In this document: piece after piece, positions 32,420 through 39,179 of the stretch | Numbering within the stretch: position 1 is the stretch's first letter | Layout of the letters: every line of letters begins with the position of its first letter | DNA from: UBA1952 sp965246785 | Lineage (GTDB): Bacteria > Bacteroidota > Bacteroidia > Chitinophagales > Chitinophagaceae | DNA: 64,000 nucleotides | Reading direction: 5' to 3' | Assembly: GCA_965246785.1 (NCBI GenBank) | Contig: CBDFFM010000032.1 | Location: 351,281-415,280 of the forward strand | The notes under the pieces: generated by a model | Databases searched by the model: none | Told to the model about the DNA's origin: nothing | What the model saw: the letters and a program-made list of their open reading frames with translations, nothing else | Program-made: the position numbers and the translations under genes

Positions 32420-33355
32420 TCACGCCATTACCTCATTCAGCACGCCGTTCATATTGCGCACTGCGTCAGCGCTCTTGTTGAACAGTTCCTGCTCTTCAGC
32501 ATTCAGCTTTAGGTCAATGATGCGTTCCCAGCCGTTCTTGCCTACCACCACCGGCACGCCGAGGCAGATATCGTTTTGACCATATTCGCCTTCAAGGCTT
32601 ACGCAGCAGGGCAGCACCTTGCGCTCATTGCGTACAATCGCTTCAACGAGATTTGCGCCTGCAGCGCCCGGCGCATACCATGCGCTCGTGCCCAGCAGCT
32701 TTGTAAGCGTAGCGCCGCCCACCATCGTATCGGCGGCGACTTGCTTCAGTTGTTCTGCGGAAAGGAAATCAGAGACCGGCGCGCCGTTAAGTGATGCAAT
32801 GCGTGTCAGTGGAATCATAGTAGTATCACCGTGACCACCGATAACGGTGGCGTGCAGGTCATTCTGCGAGCAGTTCAGGGCTTGTTGCAGGTAAGTTTTG
32901 AAGCGCGCGGAATCAAGCTGGCCGCCCATGCCTATGATGCGGTTCTTCGGCAGGCCTGTGCTCTTCAACGTTAGATAGGTCATCGTGTCCATCGGGTTGG
33001 AGATGACGATGATGATGGTTTCGGGAGAGTGCTCCAGCAGGTTCTTCGCCACGCCTTCTACAATCTTCGCGTTGGTGCCAATCAGCTCCTCGCGCGTCAT
33101 GCCGGGCTTGCGGGGAATGCCGGATGTGATGACGCATACGGATGAGCCTGCCGTCTTGCTGTAATCGTTGGTGGAGCCGCTCACGCGGGTATCAAAGCCG
33201 AGCAGCGAAGAGGTCTGCATGATGTCCAGCGCCTTGCCTTCGGCGAAGCCTTCCTTGATGTCCACGAGCACCAGCTCTTCGGCCAGCTCTTTGCGCGCGA
33301 TGTTGTCGGCGCACGTTGCGCCTACTGCTCCGGCGCCTACTACGGTTATTTTCAT
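32420..33355 (-). CDS. mdh: Malate dehydrogenase (LDH-like type)
   Basis: A 311-residue NAD-dependent TCA enzyme. The Rossmann motif is VGAGAVGATCA and the cofactor Asp follows in LVLVDIKEG. The substrate Arg that marks malate rather than lactate dehydrogenase lies in GIPRKPGMTREEL, with ISNPMD, GGQLDSARFK, and the catalytic His in IGGHGDTTMIP. ATG 33355 was chosen; the longer frame encodes the GTTGAA repeat as Pro-Ser-Thr-Arg. The promoter box at 33379 supports this. Confidence 0.94.
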   Translation of the reverse strand: MKITVVGAGAVGATCADNIARKELAEELVLVDIKEGFAEGKALDIMQTSSLLGFDTRVSGSTNDYSKTAGSSVCVITSGIPRKPGMTREELIGTNAKIVEGVAKNLLEHSPETIIIVISNPMDTMTYLTLKSTGLPKNRIIGMGGQLDSARFKTYLQQALNCSQNDLHATVIGGHGDTTMIPLTRIASLNGAPVSDFLSAEQLKQVAADTMVGGATLTKLLGTSAWYAPGAAGANLVEAIVRNERKVLPCCVSLEGEYGQNDICLGVPVVVGKNGWERIIDLKLNAEEQELFNKSADAVRNMNGVLNEVMA

Positions 33356-33378
33356 TTGGATGATTGATTGAATGGGCG

Positions 33379-33386
33379 CAAAGATA
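33379..33386 (-). promoter_or_regulatory. -7 box for mdh
   Basis: TATCTTTG on the minus strand matches TAnnTTTG, 23 bp before the mdh ATG. GTTGAA-type repeat words begin directly upstream. Confidence 0.6.
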
Positions 33387-33447
33387 GTAGAGCGGGTTGA
33401 AGGGTTAAACAAGTGGGGCGGTTGAATGAGTTGCGCTGCTGAAGTAT

Positions 33448-33622
33448 GCTAAGTGAAAAGCCCAATCATAGCTGTCATTGCGGGCTTGACCCGCAATCTG
33501 CTGGGATGCAGTTGGGAAGCTTTATAGAAATCCTTTTGCCCTCCATTTGGCGGATTGCGGCTCAAGGCCGCAATGACAGGAACCATTAAGCAGTTGTTCC
33601 TTGATTTAGCTTTTCACTTAGC
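33448..33622. mobile_element. 175-bp MITE-like foldback element, copy 1
   Basis: The ends are perfect 14-bp inverted repeats (GCTAAGTGAAAAGC at 33448, its complement at 33609-33622). Nested inside is a second inverted pair of 26 bp (33473-33498 and 33553-33578, 24 of 26 matching). No protein is encoded. Homology to copy 2 extends outside the core, from about 33408 to 33650. Its right end is fused to a truncated toxin gene. Confidence 0.75.
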
Positions 33623-33700
33623 TCAATGCGGACGCGTGGGGACACGCGCCTTGGCGAGGGCAAGCGCCTTTTCAAATGACTTGTCAAACTCAAACTTCAT
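33623..33700 (-). pseudogene. Truncated RelE/ParE-type toxin
   Basis: Only 25 codons remain: MKFEFDKSFEKALALAKAR, then six residues and a stop supplied by the repeat element. The opening matches the N-terminus of RelE/ParE-family toxins (beta strand, then SFEK helix). Its ATG overlaps the antitoxin stop, the usual coupling of such pairs. The remaining two thirds of the toxin are absent between here and mdh, so it should be inactive. Confidence 0.6.
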
Positions 33701-33897
33701 CAGAGGCCGAGCATCTTTAAGACCTTTTGCTTGTCGGCCTTCGTGCCTGTTTTCTCGCGGTTCATCAGCTCGCCGAGCATGATGTCTTCAAGTGTATCCG
33801 CATTTACAGATGTAGCCTGCCCGCCTAACCTTTGAGCAAGGTCTGCAAGGAGGCGAAGGTTTTTCGCGTTGTCGCTTTTGATGATGATGGCGGCCAT
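33700..33897 (-). CDS. Antitoxin of a broken type II toxin-antitoxin pair
   Basis: A 65-residue protein. MAAIIIKSDNAKNLRLLADLAQRLG followed by LEDIMLGELMNREKTG is the layout of small Bacteroidota antitoxins with a beta-strand/helix DNA-binding start and a toxin-binding tail. The stop overlaps the ATG of a RelE-like toxin remnant. A 7-bp palindrome (GGATGAG/CTCATCC, 33940-33964) lies upstream and could be its operator. It is now an orphan antitoxin. Confidence 0.65.
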   Translation of the reverse strand: MAAIIIKSDNAKNLRLLADLAQRLGGQATSVNADTLEDIMLGELMNREKTGTKADKQKVLKMLGL

Positions 33898-34045
33898 GGA
33901 TTAAAATTACGGAAAGCCTGCGTAGCATGGATTCTCGTCGGATGAGGTAATACTTGACTCATCCGGATGCGCTGTTGGTGACAATGCCACAGCGGCGGTA
34001 GGTTGAACAAGTGGAGCGGTTGAATGAGTTGCGCTGCTGAAGTAT

Positions 34046-34220
34046 GCTAAGTGAAAAGCCCAATCATAGCTGTCATTGCGGGCCTGACCCGCTATCAGCC
34101 CGGAAGGTGTTGGGAAGCTTCATAGAAATCCTTTTGCCTCCATTTGGGCGGATTGCGGCTCAAGGCCGCAATGACAGGAACCATGAAGCAGTTGTTCCCT
34201 GATTTGGCTTTTTGCTTAGC
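34046..34220. mobile_element. 175-bp MITE-like foldback element, copy 2
   Basis: This is a second copy in the same orientation, exactly as long as copy 1, with the same outer and inner inverted repeats. The right outer repeat has two changes. Homology runs from about 34002 to 34250. The 409-bp stretch between the antitoxin and the next gene holds this element and nothing else I can support. Confidence 0.75.
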
Positions 34221-34306
34221 TTAATGCGGACGCGTGGGACACGCGCCGCGGCGAAGGGGAACTGTCATGAGGCGTACATTTACCAACAATTCCAAACACC
34301 TCATTT

Positions 34307-34603
34307 ATGAAAGTTCAAGAGAAGATTGATATTCCGAATCACCAAGACCATTTTATTGAGTTTGGAGAAGCTTCATGGAATCCAAATGATGAATCAATCA
34401 GAAGGAGAAAGAATCGGTCAAATGGCCGTTTTGACCCGATAAGTTCAAGCGAAATTCCTATTAATTGTGGCTTGGCTGATATTAGTGACCTAATATGCGA
34501 ATGCTTAAAAAGAGACAAGATTGGGAAACAGGGTATGCGCGACATACTCACAGACATACTTGCATCTGCTAATCGGCAAGGATTCATTGTTTCTATCCTG
34601 TAA
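34307..34603 (+). CDS. Hypothetical protein (98 aa), AT-rich, probably acquired
   Basis: A 98-residue soluble protein with no recognised family: a polar, charged N-terminal half, then a helical C-terminal half (DLICECLKRDKIGKQGMRDILTD). Base composition is visibly more AT-rich than every neighbour and codons such as ATT, AAT and GAT dominate, unlike the surrounding genes. It lies between a repeat element and hairpin repeats. Transfer from another genome is a fair inference. A longer antisense frame here has poorer coding character. Confidence 0.5.
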   Translation: MKVQEKIDIPNHQDHFIEFGEASWNPNDESIRRRKNRSNGRFDPISSSEIPINCGLADISDLICECLKRDKIGKQGMRDILTDILASANRQGFIVSIL

Positions 34604-34612
34604 TCCAAGCAG

Positions 34613-34660
34613 AGCGGGATTTTCAATTCCGCGCAATACGGCAGCGGATTTTTAATCCGC
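34613..34660. repeat. Two small hairpins
   Basis: GCGGGATTTTCAATTCCGC and GCGGATTTTTAATCCGC form two adjacent hairpins behind the AT-rich gene. They could terminate it or belong to another short dispersed repeat. The rest of 34660-34753 shows nothing I can name. Confidence 0.5.
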
Positions 34661-34753
34661 AATACATAAAAGCCCAATAGCACCCCTCAGCCGAACGGTG
34701 CCAACGCCACTGCCGCCCAATAGCATTCCCACAGCTGACCAAATAAATACCAT

Positions 34754-34958
34754 CATCCGCGCTTCGCGGATGCCTGTCCATCATTCGTTTACGTCAATCC
34801 ACGCATCGTGGATGTCTATCCGCTAATGATGGATGCCAATCCACGCACCGTGGATGGCAATCCACCATGCGTGGATGGCTATCCATGCACCGCGGATGCT
34901 CATCCGCTATTTGTGGATGCTCATCCGCGGTGCGCGGACGGCTTTCCACTATTTGTAT
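34754..34958. repeat. Array B: ten tandem hairpins with exact 21-bp period
   Basis: Palindromes of consensus ATCCAC-N5-GTGGAT joined by a 4-bp linker (GSCW-like) are centred at 34763, 34784 (weak), 34805, 34826, 34847, 34868, 34889, 34910, 34931 and 34952 (weak). This gives exactly 21 bp per step. Example units are ATCCACGCATCGTGGAT, ATCCACGCACCGTGGAT and ATCCGCTATTTGTGGAT. Stems change from ATCCAC/GTGGAT to ATCCGC/GCGGAT with pairing kept. The array ends at the -33 box of the next gene. Confidence 0.92.
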
Positions 34959-34984
34959 TATAATGTAATCCGGCTTTATATTTG
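34953..34984 (+). promoter_or_regulatory. Promoter downstream of array B
   Basis: TTG (34953-34955) and TATATTTG (34977-34984), 21 bp apart, form a good Bacteroidota promoter 22 bp before ATG 35007. The last weak hairpin unit touches the -33 element. Confidence 0.6.
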
Positions 34985-35006
34985 GCTACACAAAAAATTT
35001 TTCATC

Positions 35007-35384
35007 ATGCCAGTAAAAAACACAGAGGCAAAACGCCTGGAGCCTGCTAAGCTGCAAAAAGCGAAGGACGGCATCACTGCCCTCGGGCAAATCAGCGGCT
35101 ACAACCCGCAGCGCAAGGAGTATGGCGCGGACAAGGTGGCCGCCCTCAGCACGGCGCTGACTACTACGGGCGCCGCCGAAATTGCGGCGAAAAATGCTTG
35201 GGACAAAGCCCGCGATGCGGCGGTGAAGGCGGAGTGGGATGTCCACAATTTTATGCAGGGCGCATCAGAGCAGGTGCAGGGCCAGTACGGCTCCGACAGC
35301 GATGAATACGCGAGCATCGGCTACAAGAAGAAGAGCGAGTATAAGAAGGGTACACCTAAGAAGAAAACCTTCCCCGGCTCTTAA
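35007..35384 (+). CDS. Conserved hypothetical protein, basic tail
   Basis: A 125-residue soluble protein, helical and Ala/Lys-rich. The ending YGSDSDEYASIGYKKKSEYKK is the conserved tail of a family that I know only as hypothetical proteins of Bacteroidota and some other phyla. An open frame extends upstream to 34833, but it encodes the 21-bp array as a 7-residue repeat. The promoter at 34977 and ATG 35007 are therefore preferred. It has its own terminator. Confidence 0.7.
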   Translation: MPVKNTEAKRLEPAKLQKAKDGITALGQISGYNPQRKEYGADKVAALSTALTTTGAAEIAAKNAWDKARDAAVKAEWDVHNFMQGASEQVQGQYGSDSDEYASIGYKKKSEYKKGTPKKKTFPGS

Positions 35385-35408
35385 TCCACAACCTGCGCGG
35401 CATCAGGC

Positions 35409-35437
35409 AAAGCCCGGCACGCCAGCGCCGGGCTTTT
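35409..35437 (+). terminator. Terminator
   Basis: AAAGCCCGGC pairs with GCCGGGCTTT around an 8-nt loop, followed by TGTATTTT, 25 bp after the stop of the preceding gene. Confidence 0.85.
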
Positions 35438-35465
35438 GTATTTTACATTGATAACTTGCGGCGCA

Positions 35466-35774
35466 ATGAGCTTCAAATACACGCCCGCCACCCTGCGCAA
35501 GCTGGAGCAGCTTTACGACGAGGCCCGCTACACCGTGCGCTATGAGAAGGGCTCCTTCACCTCCGGCTACTGCATTCTTGAGGCGCGCCGCGTCGTCGTC
35601 ATCAACCGCTTCCTGGCTATAGAGGGCCGTATCAATGCCCTGATTGAAATCCTGCCTTCCGTATCTATTAATGAAGCCGAGCTGAGCGGCGAGATGCTCA
35701 AATTTTATCAGCAGGTTTCTGCGACTCCCTCCGCTCAAAGCGGCGATGGGGTGCAAACGGGCCTGGAACTTTAG
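35466..35774 (+). CDS. Conserved Bacteroidota hypothetical protein
   Basis: A 102-residue soluble protein. The core LEQLYDEARYTVRYEKGSFTSGYC followed by VVVINRFLAIEGRINALIEIL is strongly patterned (in the text here split at the Cys) and recurs in Bacteroidota as a protein of unknown function. The family usually ends after this core; the last 25 residues here are low-complexity. It is convergent with the Sua5 gene. ATG 35466 fits the family start. Confidence 0.7.
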   Translation: MSFKYTPATLRKLEQLYDEARYTVRYEKGSFTSGYCILEARRVVVINRFLAIEGRINALIEILPSVSINEAELSGEMLKFYQQVSATPSAQSGDGVQTGLEL

Positions 35775-35792
35775 CCTGCTGAGTGTGATGCA

Positions 35793-36365
35793 CTAATCCC
35801 GAAGCACCGTCATTTCCCCTTCATCATTCAGCCGCACAATGCGGGATGGCCGGCGCTGTTCCCGGTCATCCTGCCGGAAGCGTACCACATAGCCCGCGCC
35901 GCCCTTGATGCGCGCATCTATCTCCGCAAAAAACGGCGGCGCGGCCTGCCCGCTGATGTTGGCGGATGTGGAGATGATGGGCCTGCCAAAGCGCTTCAGC
36001 AGCGCCTTGCAGAAGGCATCCTTCGGCACGCGCAGCGCAATGCTGCCGTCTTCATTGATTGCATTCTCCGCAAGGCCTATCGCGCCGTCAAACACCACCG
36101 TCGTAGGCCGCTCAAAGCGTTCCATAAGCTCAATAATGTCCGGCGGCGGCGCGGCCACGTATTGCAGCACCTCGCGCGCCTCGGCAAGGAGCACAATCAT
36201 GCTCTTCTGCGCAGGCCGCTGCTTCAGCGCAAACGCCTTATCTACCGCCGCGGCATCCGTAGCATCGCAGCCAATGCCCCAGACCGTATCGGTGGGGTAG
36301 AGGATGGTGTGGCCCGCCAGCAGCGCGGCTGTAGCGGCTTTTATATCTGCGGAGAAGTCCACCAT
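35793..36365 (-). CDS. tsaC: L-threonylcarbamoyladenylate synthase (Sua5/TsaC)
   Basis: A 190-residue enzyme that makes threonylcarbamoyl-AMP for the t6A37 modification of tRNA. YPTDTVWGIGCDA is the YrdC-domain start, KQRPAQKSMIVL holds the basic substrate site and ISTSANISGQ is the second signature. It lacks the C-terminal Sua5 domain and so is the TsaC-length form. It overlaps the upstream glycosyltransferase by 25 bp. With mtaB in the same window, both early and late steps of ms2t6A are present. Confidence 0.92.
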   Translation of the reverse strand: MVDFSADIKAATAALLAGHTILYPTDTVWGIGCDATDAAAVDKAFALKQRPAQKSMIVLLAEAREVLQYVAAPPPDIIELMERFERPTTVVFDGAIGLAENAINEDGSIALRVPKDAFCKALLKRFGRPIISTSANISGQAAPPFFAEIDARIKGGAGYVVRFRQDDREQRRPSRIVRLNDEGEMTVLRD

Positions 36366-37348
36366 AAGAGGGCATTGAGGTCAATGTCGTTGGCGCAGCG
36401 GAAGTGGCCCTGCGGGCAAGCCGGATAGCCGTGAATGCCGCAAGGCTTGCAGTACAAATCGGTCAGTTCCACCAACCGTGAATTATCCGAGAGCGGCCCA
36501 AAGCCGAAGCAGCGATGCGTAGAGCAAAACACCGCCGTCATAGGCGCATTCAGCGCCGAGGCGAAGTGTACGGGGCCGCTGTCGTTGGCATAATTCATCA
36601 CCGCCCCGCGCATGAGCACGGCGGATTGTATCATGCTCAATTTGCCGCAAAGGTTGAACATGTCGCGCCTGCCGGAAAGCGCAATCAATTCATCGGCCAA
36701 CGCAGCATCATCCGGCCCGCCGAGCAGGTAGATATTGTGGCCCGCCGGCAGCCGGTCGGCCAGCGCCGCCCAGCGCAGCACCGGGAAGCGCTTCGTAGCC
36801 CAGACAGAAGAGGGCGCGATGCAGATGTAGGGCGCGGCGGCATATTCATTTACCGCCGCTTCATCTTCCGGCGTAGGATAAAGCCGCGGCTTGGCAGGCG
36901 CCAAGCCGCACAGGTCGGATATGAGGCGCTGGTTCCGGTCGGTCTCATGCAGTACGGGCTCTTCGCCGGGCTTGGAAAAGCGGTGTTCTGCCTTGCGCGT
37001 ATAGCACCAGCTAAAAGGATTTTTGGAAAAGCCGCGCCGCTCCCCCGCACCGGAGAGGGCGGTTACAAAGCCGGTCGTAGCGCCGCGATGCGTGTTGATG
37101 GTGTGCGTATAACGAGCTCGGCGTACCTCACGCGCAATGCGCCAGAGGTTTTTTAGCTTGCGCTGCTGCTTATCCCAGACATAGAGCTTGCTGATGTGCG
37201 GGTGACCTTGCAACAGATGCTCGGCTCCTTTGCGCAGCAAAAAATCTATCTTGGCTTCCGGGAAGTGCTGCCGCAAAGATTCTATCAATGCGGTGGCCAG
37301 CACCACATCGCCGAGAAAGGCCGTTTGGATAATCAGGAAGCGTTGCAC
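36341..37348 (-). CDS. Glycosyltransferase family 9 (heptosyltransferase-like)
   Basis: A 335-residue GT9 enzyme that moves a heptose-like sugar to lipopolysaccharide or another envelope glycan. IQTAFLGDVVLATALIESL opens the acceptor domain. The donor site shows IAPSSVWATKRFP, YLLGGPDD and ANDSGPVHFASAL. A Cys-rich C-terminus (YCKPCGIHGYPACPQGHFRC) is unusual and may bind metal. GTG 37348 is chosen because the TTG at 37357 falls inside the TACATTTG promoter box; the mRNA would be nearly leaderless. Confidence 0.88.
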   Translation of the reverse strand: MQRFLIIQTAFLGDVVLATALIESLRQHFPEAKIDFLLRKGAEHLLQGHPHISKLYVWDKQQRKLKNLWRIAREVRRARYTHTINTHRGATTGFVTALSGAGERRGFSKNPFSWCYTRKAEHRFSKPGEEPVLHETDRNQRLISDLCGLAPAKPRLYPTPEDEAAVNEYAAAPYICIAPSSVWATKRFPVLRWAALADRLPAGHNIYLLGGPDDAALADELIALSGRRDMFNLCGKLSMIQSAVLMRGAVMNYANDSGPVHFASALNAPMTAVFCSTHRCFGFGPLSDNSRLVELTDLYCKPCGIHGYPACPQGHFRCANDIDLNALLWWTSPQI

Positions 37349-37354
37349 GGGCAG

Positions 37355-37362
37355 CAAATGTA
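37355..37362 (-). promoter_or_regulatory. -7 box for the GT9/tsaC operon
   Basis: TACATTTG on the minus strand ends 6 bp before GTG 37348. It decides against the upstream TTG start. Confidence 0.55.
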
Positions 37363-37415
37363 CCTTGCAGGAAAGGCTGTATTTCGTTTAACCCTGTTTT
37401 AACCACTTTAAAAAA

Positions 37416-37445
37416 TTGTATGCGAGCCTTTCGGCCCTAAATTTG
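37416..37445 (+). promoter_or_regulatory. Promoter of the DUF1573 gene pair
   Basis: TTG (37416-37418) and TAAATTTG (37438-37445) are 19 bp apart, 29 bp before ATG 37475. Confidence 0.65.
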
Positions 37446-37474
37446 CCTAAACCGCACGAAATCTTTAATCACCC

Positions 37475-37957
37475 ATGAAAAAAGCCATCCTCTCCATCGC
37501 TATGCTGGCGCTCAGCGCCGCAGCCGTGTCCGCACAGGACAAAAAGCAAGTAATAACCAATGCCCCCGTTGTAGCGGCGCCGGCTAAAACCACTACGCTG
37601 ACAACGGACAACATTGCGTTCAAAAACGACAGCTACGACTTTGGTACCGTCTCCGAAGGGCCTTCCGCCGAGCACGTATTTACCTTCACCAATACCGGCA
37701 AGGAGCCGCTCATCATTGAGCGTGTGCAGCCTTCTTGCGGCTGTACTGCCCCTGATTGGACAAAGGAGCCCATCGCCCCAGGCAAGACCGGCATGGTAAA
37801 GGCTACTTATGGCACCCAAGGCCGCCCCGGCCACTTTGAGAAGACGATGACGGTCTTCACCAATGCCGGTACCAAGCTCGTATCCTTCAAGGGCACCGTC
37901 GAAAAGGCTCCAGAAACCTCTGTTCCGCAGAACGGCTCTATGATGCGCTCCAACTAA
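37475..37957 (+). CDS. DUF1573 secreted protein, paralog 1
   Basis: A 160-residue exported protein. The signal peptide ends AVSAQ. A DUF1573 Ig-like domain follows: YDFGTVSEGPSAEHVFTFTN, then ERVQPSCGCTAPDWTKEPI and the PGKTG turn. The Cys pair CGC is the family mark. Such proteins are abundant in Bacteroidota and their function is unknown. The next gene is a paralog with the same layout. Confidence 0.88.
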   Translation: MKKAILSIAMLALSAAAVSAQDKKQVITNAPVVAAPAKTTTLTTDNIAFKNDSYDFGTVSEGPSAEHVFTFTNTGKEPLIIERVQPSCGCTAPDWTKEPIAPGKTGMVKATYGTQGRPGHFEKTMTVFTNAGTKLVSFKGTVEKAPETSVPQNGSMMRSN

Positions 37958-38062
37958 TTGCGGGATAATCCCGTCTTCCATTAATGACAGGCCGGGGACG
38001 CACTAATCAACGCTGCTCTTTTACATTCGCTATATCAAAATCAAACCAATTAATCAATCAAC

Positions 38063-38527
38063 ATGAAGAAAGTAATGTTCGCGCTGGCGCTTGCCGCCTT
38101 TACCGCCACTGGCGCAATGGCCCAAACCGCCGCCCCTACACCGCAGGAAACTGTAAAGAAGGCTGACCCTAATGCTCCTAAGTTCGCCTTCATCGGCGGC
38201 GAAACCCATGACTTTGGCGCGCTGACCGACCAGAAGGATGCCGAACATGTGTTTAAGTTCAAGAACACCGGCAAGACCCCGCTCATCATCTCTAATGCAA
38301 GCGCCTCCTGCGGCTGCACGGTGCCTGAATTCCCGAAGGAGCCGATAATGCCCGGTAAAGAAGGCTCTATCAAGGTAACATTCCACACCGCCGGTAAGAG
38401 CGGCCCATTCACTAAGACTGTATTTATCCAGAGCAATGCTGCTGCCGATAAGGAGCGCTATGAGATTTACATCAAGGGCAGCGTAACGCCGGCTGCTGCT
38501 CAGCAGGCAGCTCCTGCCAAGAGCTAA
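38063..38527 (+). CDS. DUF1573 secreted protein, paralog 2
   Basis: A 154-residue paralog of the preceding gene. The signal peptide ends AMAQ and the DUF1573 domain has HDFGALTDQKDAEHVFKFKN, NASASCGCTVPEFPKEPI and MPGKEG. A separate box (TACATTCG about 35 bp upstream) suggests its own promoter. It has an Ala/Gln-rich tail and ends at a strong terminator. Confidence 0.88.
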   Translation: MKKVMFALALAAFTATGAMAQTAAPTPQETVKKADPNAPKFAFIGGETHDFGALTDQKDAEHVFKFKNTGKTPLIISNASASCGCTVPEFPKEPIMPGKEGSIKVTFHTAGKSGPFTKTVFIQSNAAADKERYEIYIKGSVTPAAAQQAAPAKS

Positions 38528-38550
38528 GCTGTAATCGTTTTTTTTATTGA

Positions 38551-38579
38551 AAAAGCCGGCTCCAAAGGAGCCGGCTTTT
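38551..38579. terminator. Bidirectional terminator between DUF1573 and guanine deaminase genes
   Basis: A perfect 13-bp stem (38551-38563 with 38567-38579) around AAA, with A and T tracts at the ends. Confidence 0.92.
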
Positions 38580-38585
38580 GTTTGC

Positions 38586-39080
38586 CTAAATCGTTTTGCC
38601 CTTCTCAATAGCCTCTGCCTTCATCGCCTCCCAGATGCGGAAGGCTTCCTCCGCTTCACGGTTTGGGAAATGCGCCATATTGAGCGCGCGTGCTTTCCAA
38701 CTTACGCTTAGCTCTTCGTAAATCTTCGCATCATCAAAACCGCAAAGGGCACTTTGCTCCTTTGTGTTGGCAAAATAGACGCCATCCAGCATAGTCCAGT
38801 AGATGGCCGACATGCACATTGGGCACGGCTCGCCGGTGCAGTACATCACCGCACCGGCCAGCTCTAAAGTTTTTAAATCTGCGCAGGTATTGCGGATGGC
38901 CTGTACTTCTGCATGCGCCGAAGGGTCGCTCAGGTGGAAAGTCTGATTCCAGCCCTTGCCGATTATTTCGCCGCCGCGTACGATGACCGCCCCGAACGGC
39001 CCGCCTTCGCCGCGCTTCATGCCTTCTATAGCGAGGCGGGCCGCTTCGTCCATGAATGCTTTGCTGTCATGTTGCTGCAT
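38586..39080 (-). CDS. Nucleoside/guanine deaminase (CDA fold)
   Basis: A 164-residue zinc deaminase of the guanine deaminase/TadA-like group. The zinc ligands are visible as SAHAEVQAI (His plus catalytic Glu) and GEPCPMCMSAIYW (two Cys). The IYW after the second Cys and the length resemble B. subtilis GuaD, which turns guanine into xanthine. TadA is less likely. It stands alone, convergent with the DUF1573 genes. Confidence 0.85.
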   Translation of the reverse strand: MQQHDSKAFMDEAARLAIEGMKRGEGGPFGAVIVRGGEIIGKGWNQTFHLSDPSAHAEVQAIRNTCADLKTLELAGAVMYCTGEPCPMCMSAIYWTMLDGVYFANTKEQSALCGFDDAKIYEELSVSWKARALNMAHFPNREAEEAFRIWEAMKAEAIEKGKTI

Positions 39081-39179
39081 AAGGCACTTTTAGAAAACTT
39101 AGTGCCAGTAGTGGCGCTATTTTTTGAGACGGCTTGTTGTCCCGTCATTCATCAGTATTCCGCATCCCGCAATTCCCCA

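Noticed and set aside
33408..34250. A complete transposon with the antitoxin as cargo between two repeat ends
   Set aside because: The copies are in direct orientation and no transposase or target duplication is present, so a composite transposon cannot be supported.
34754..34958. CRISPR array
   Set aside because: Units follow each other directly at 21 bp with no unique spacers, and no cas genes are nearby.
34833..35006. N-terminal extension of the 35007 protein by a 7-residue repeat
   Set aside because: The open frame is a by-product of a 21-bp period divisible by three. A good promoter lies between the array and ATG 35007.
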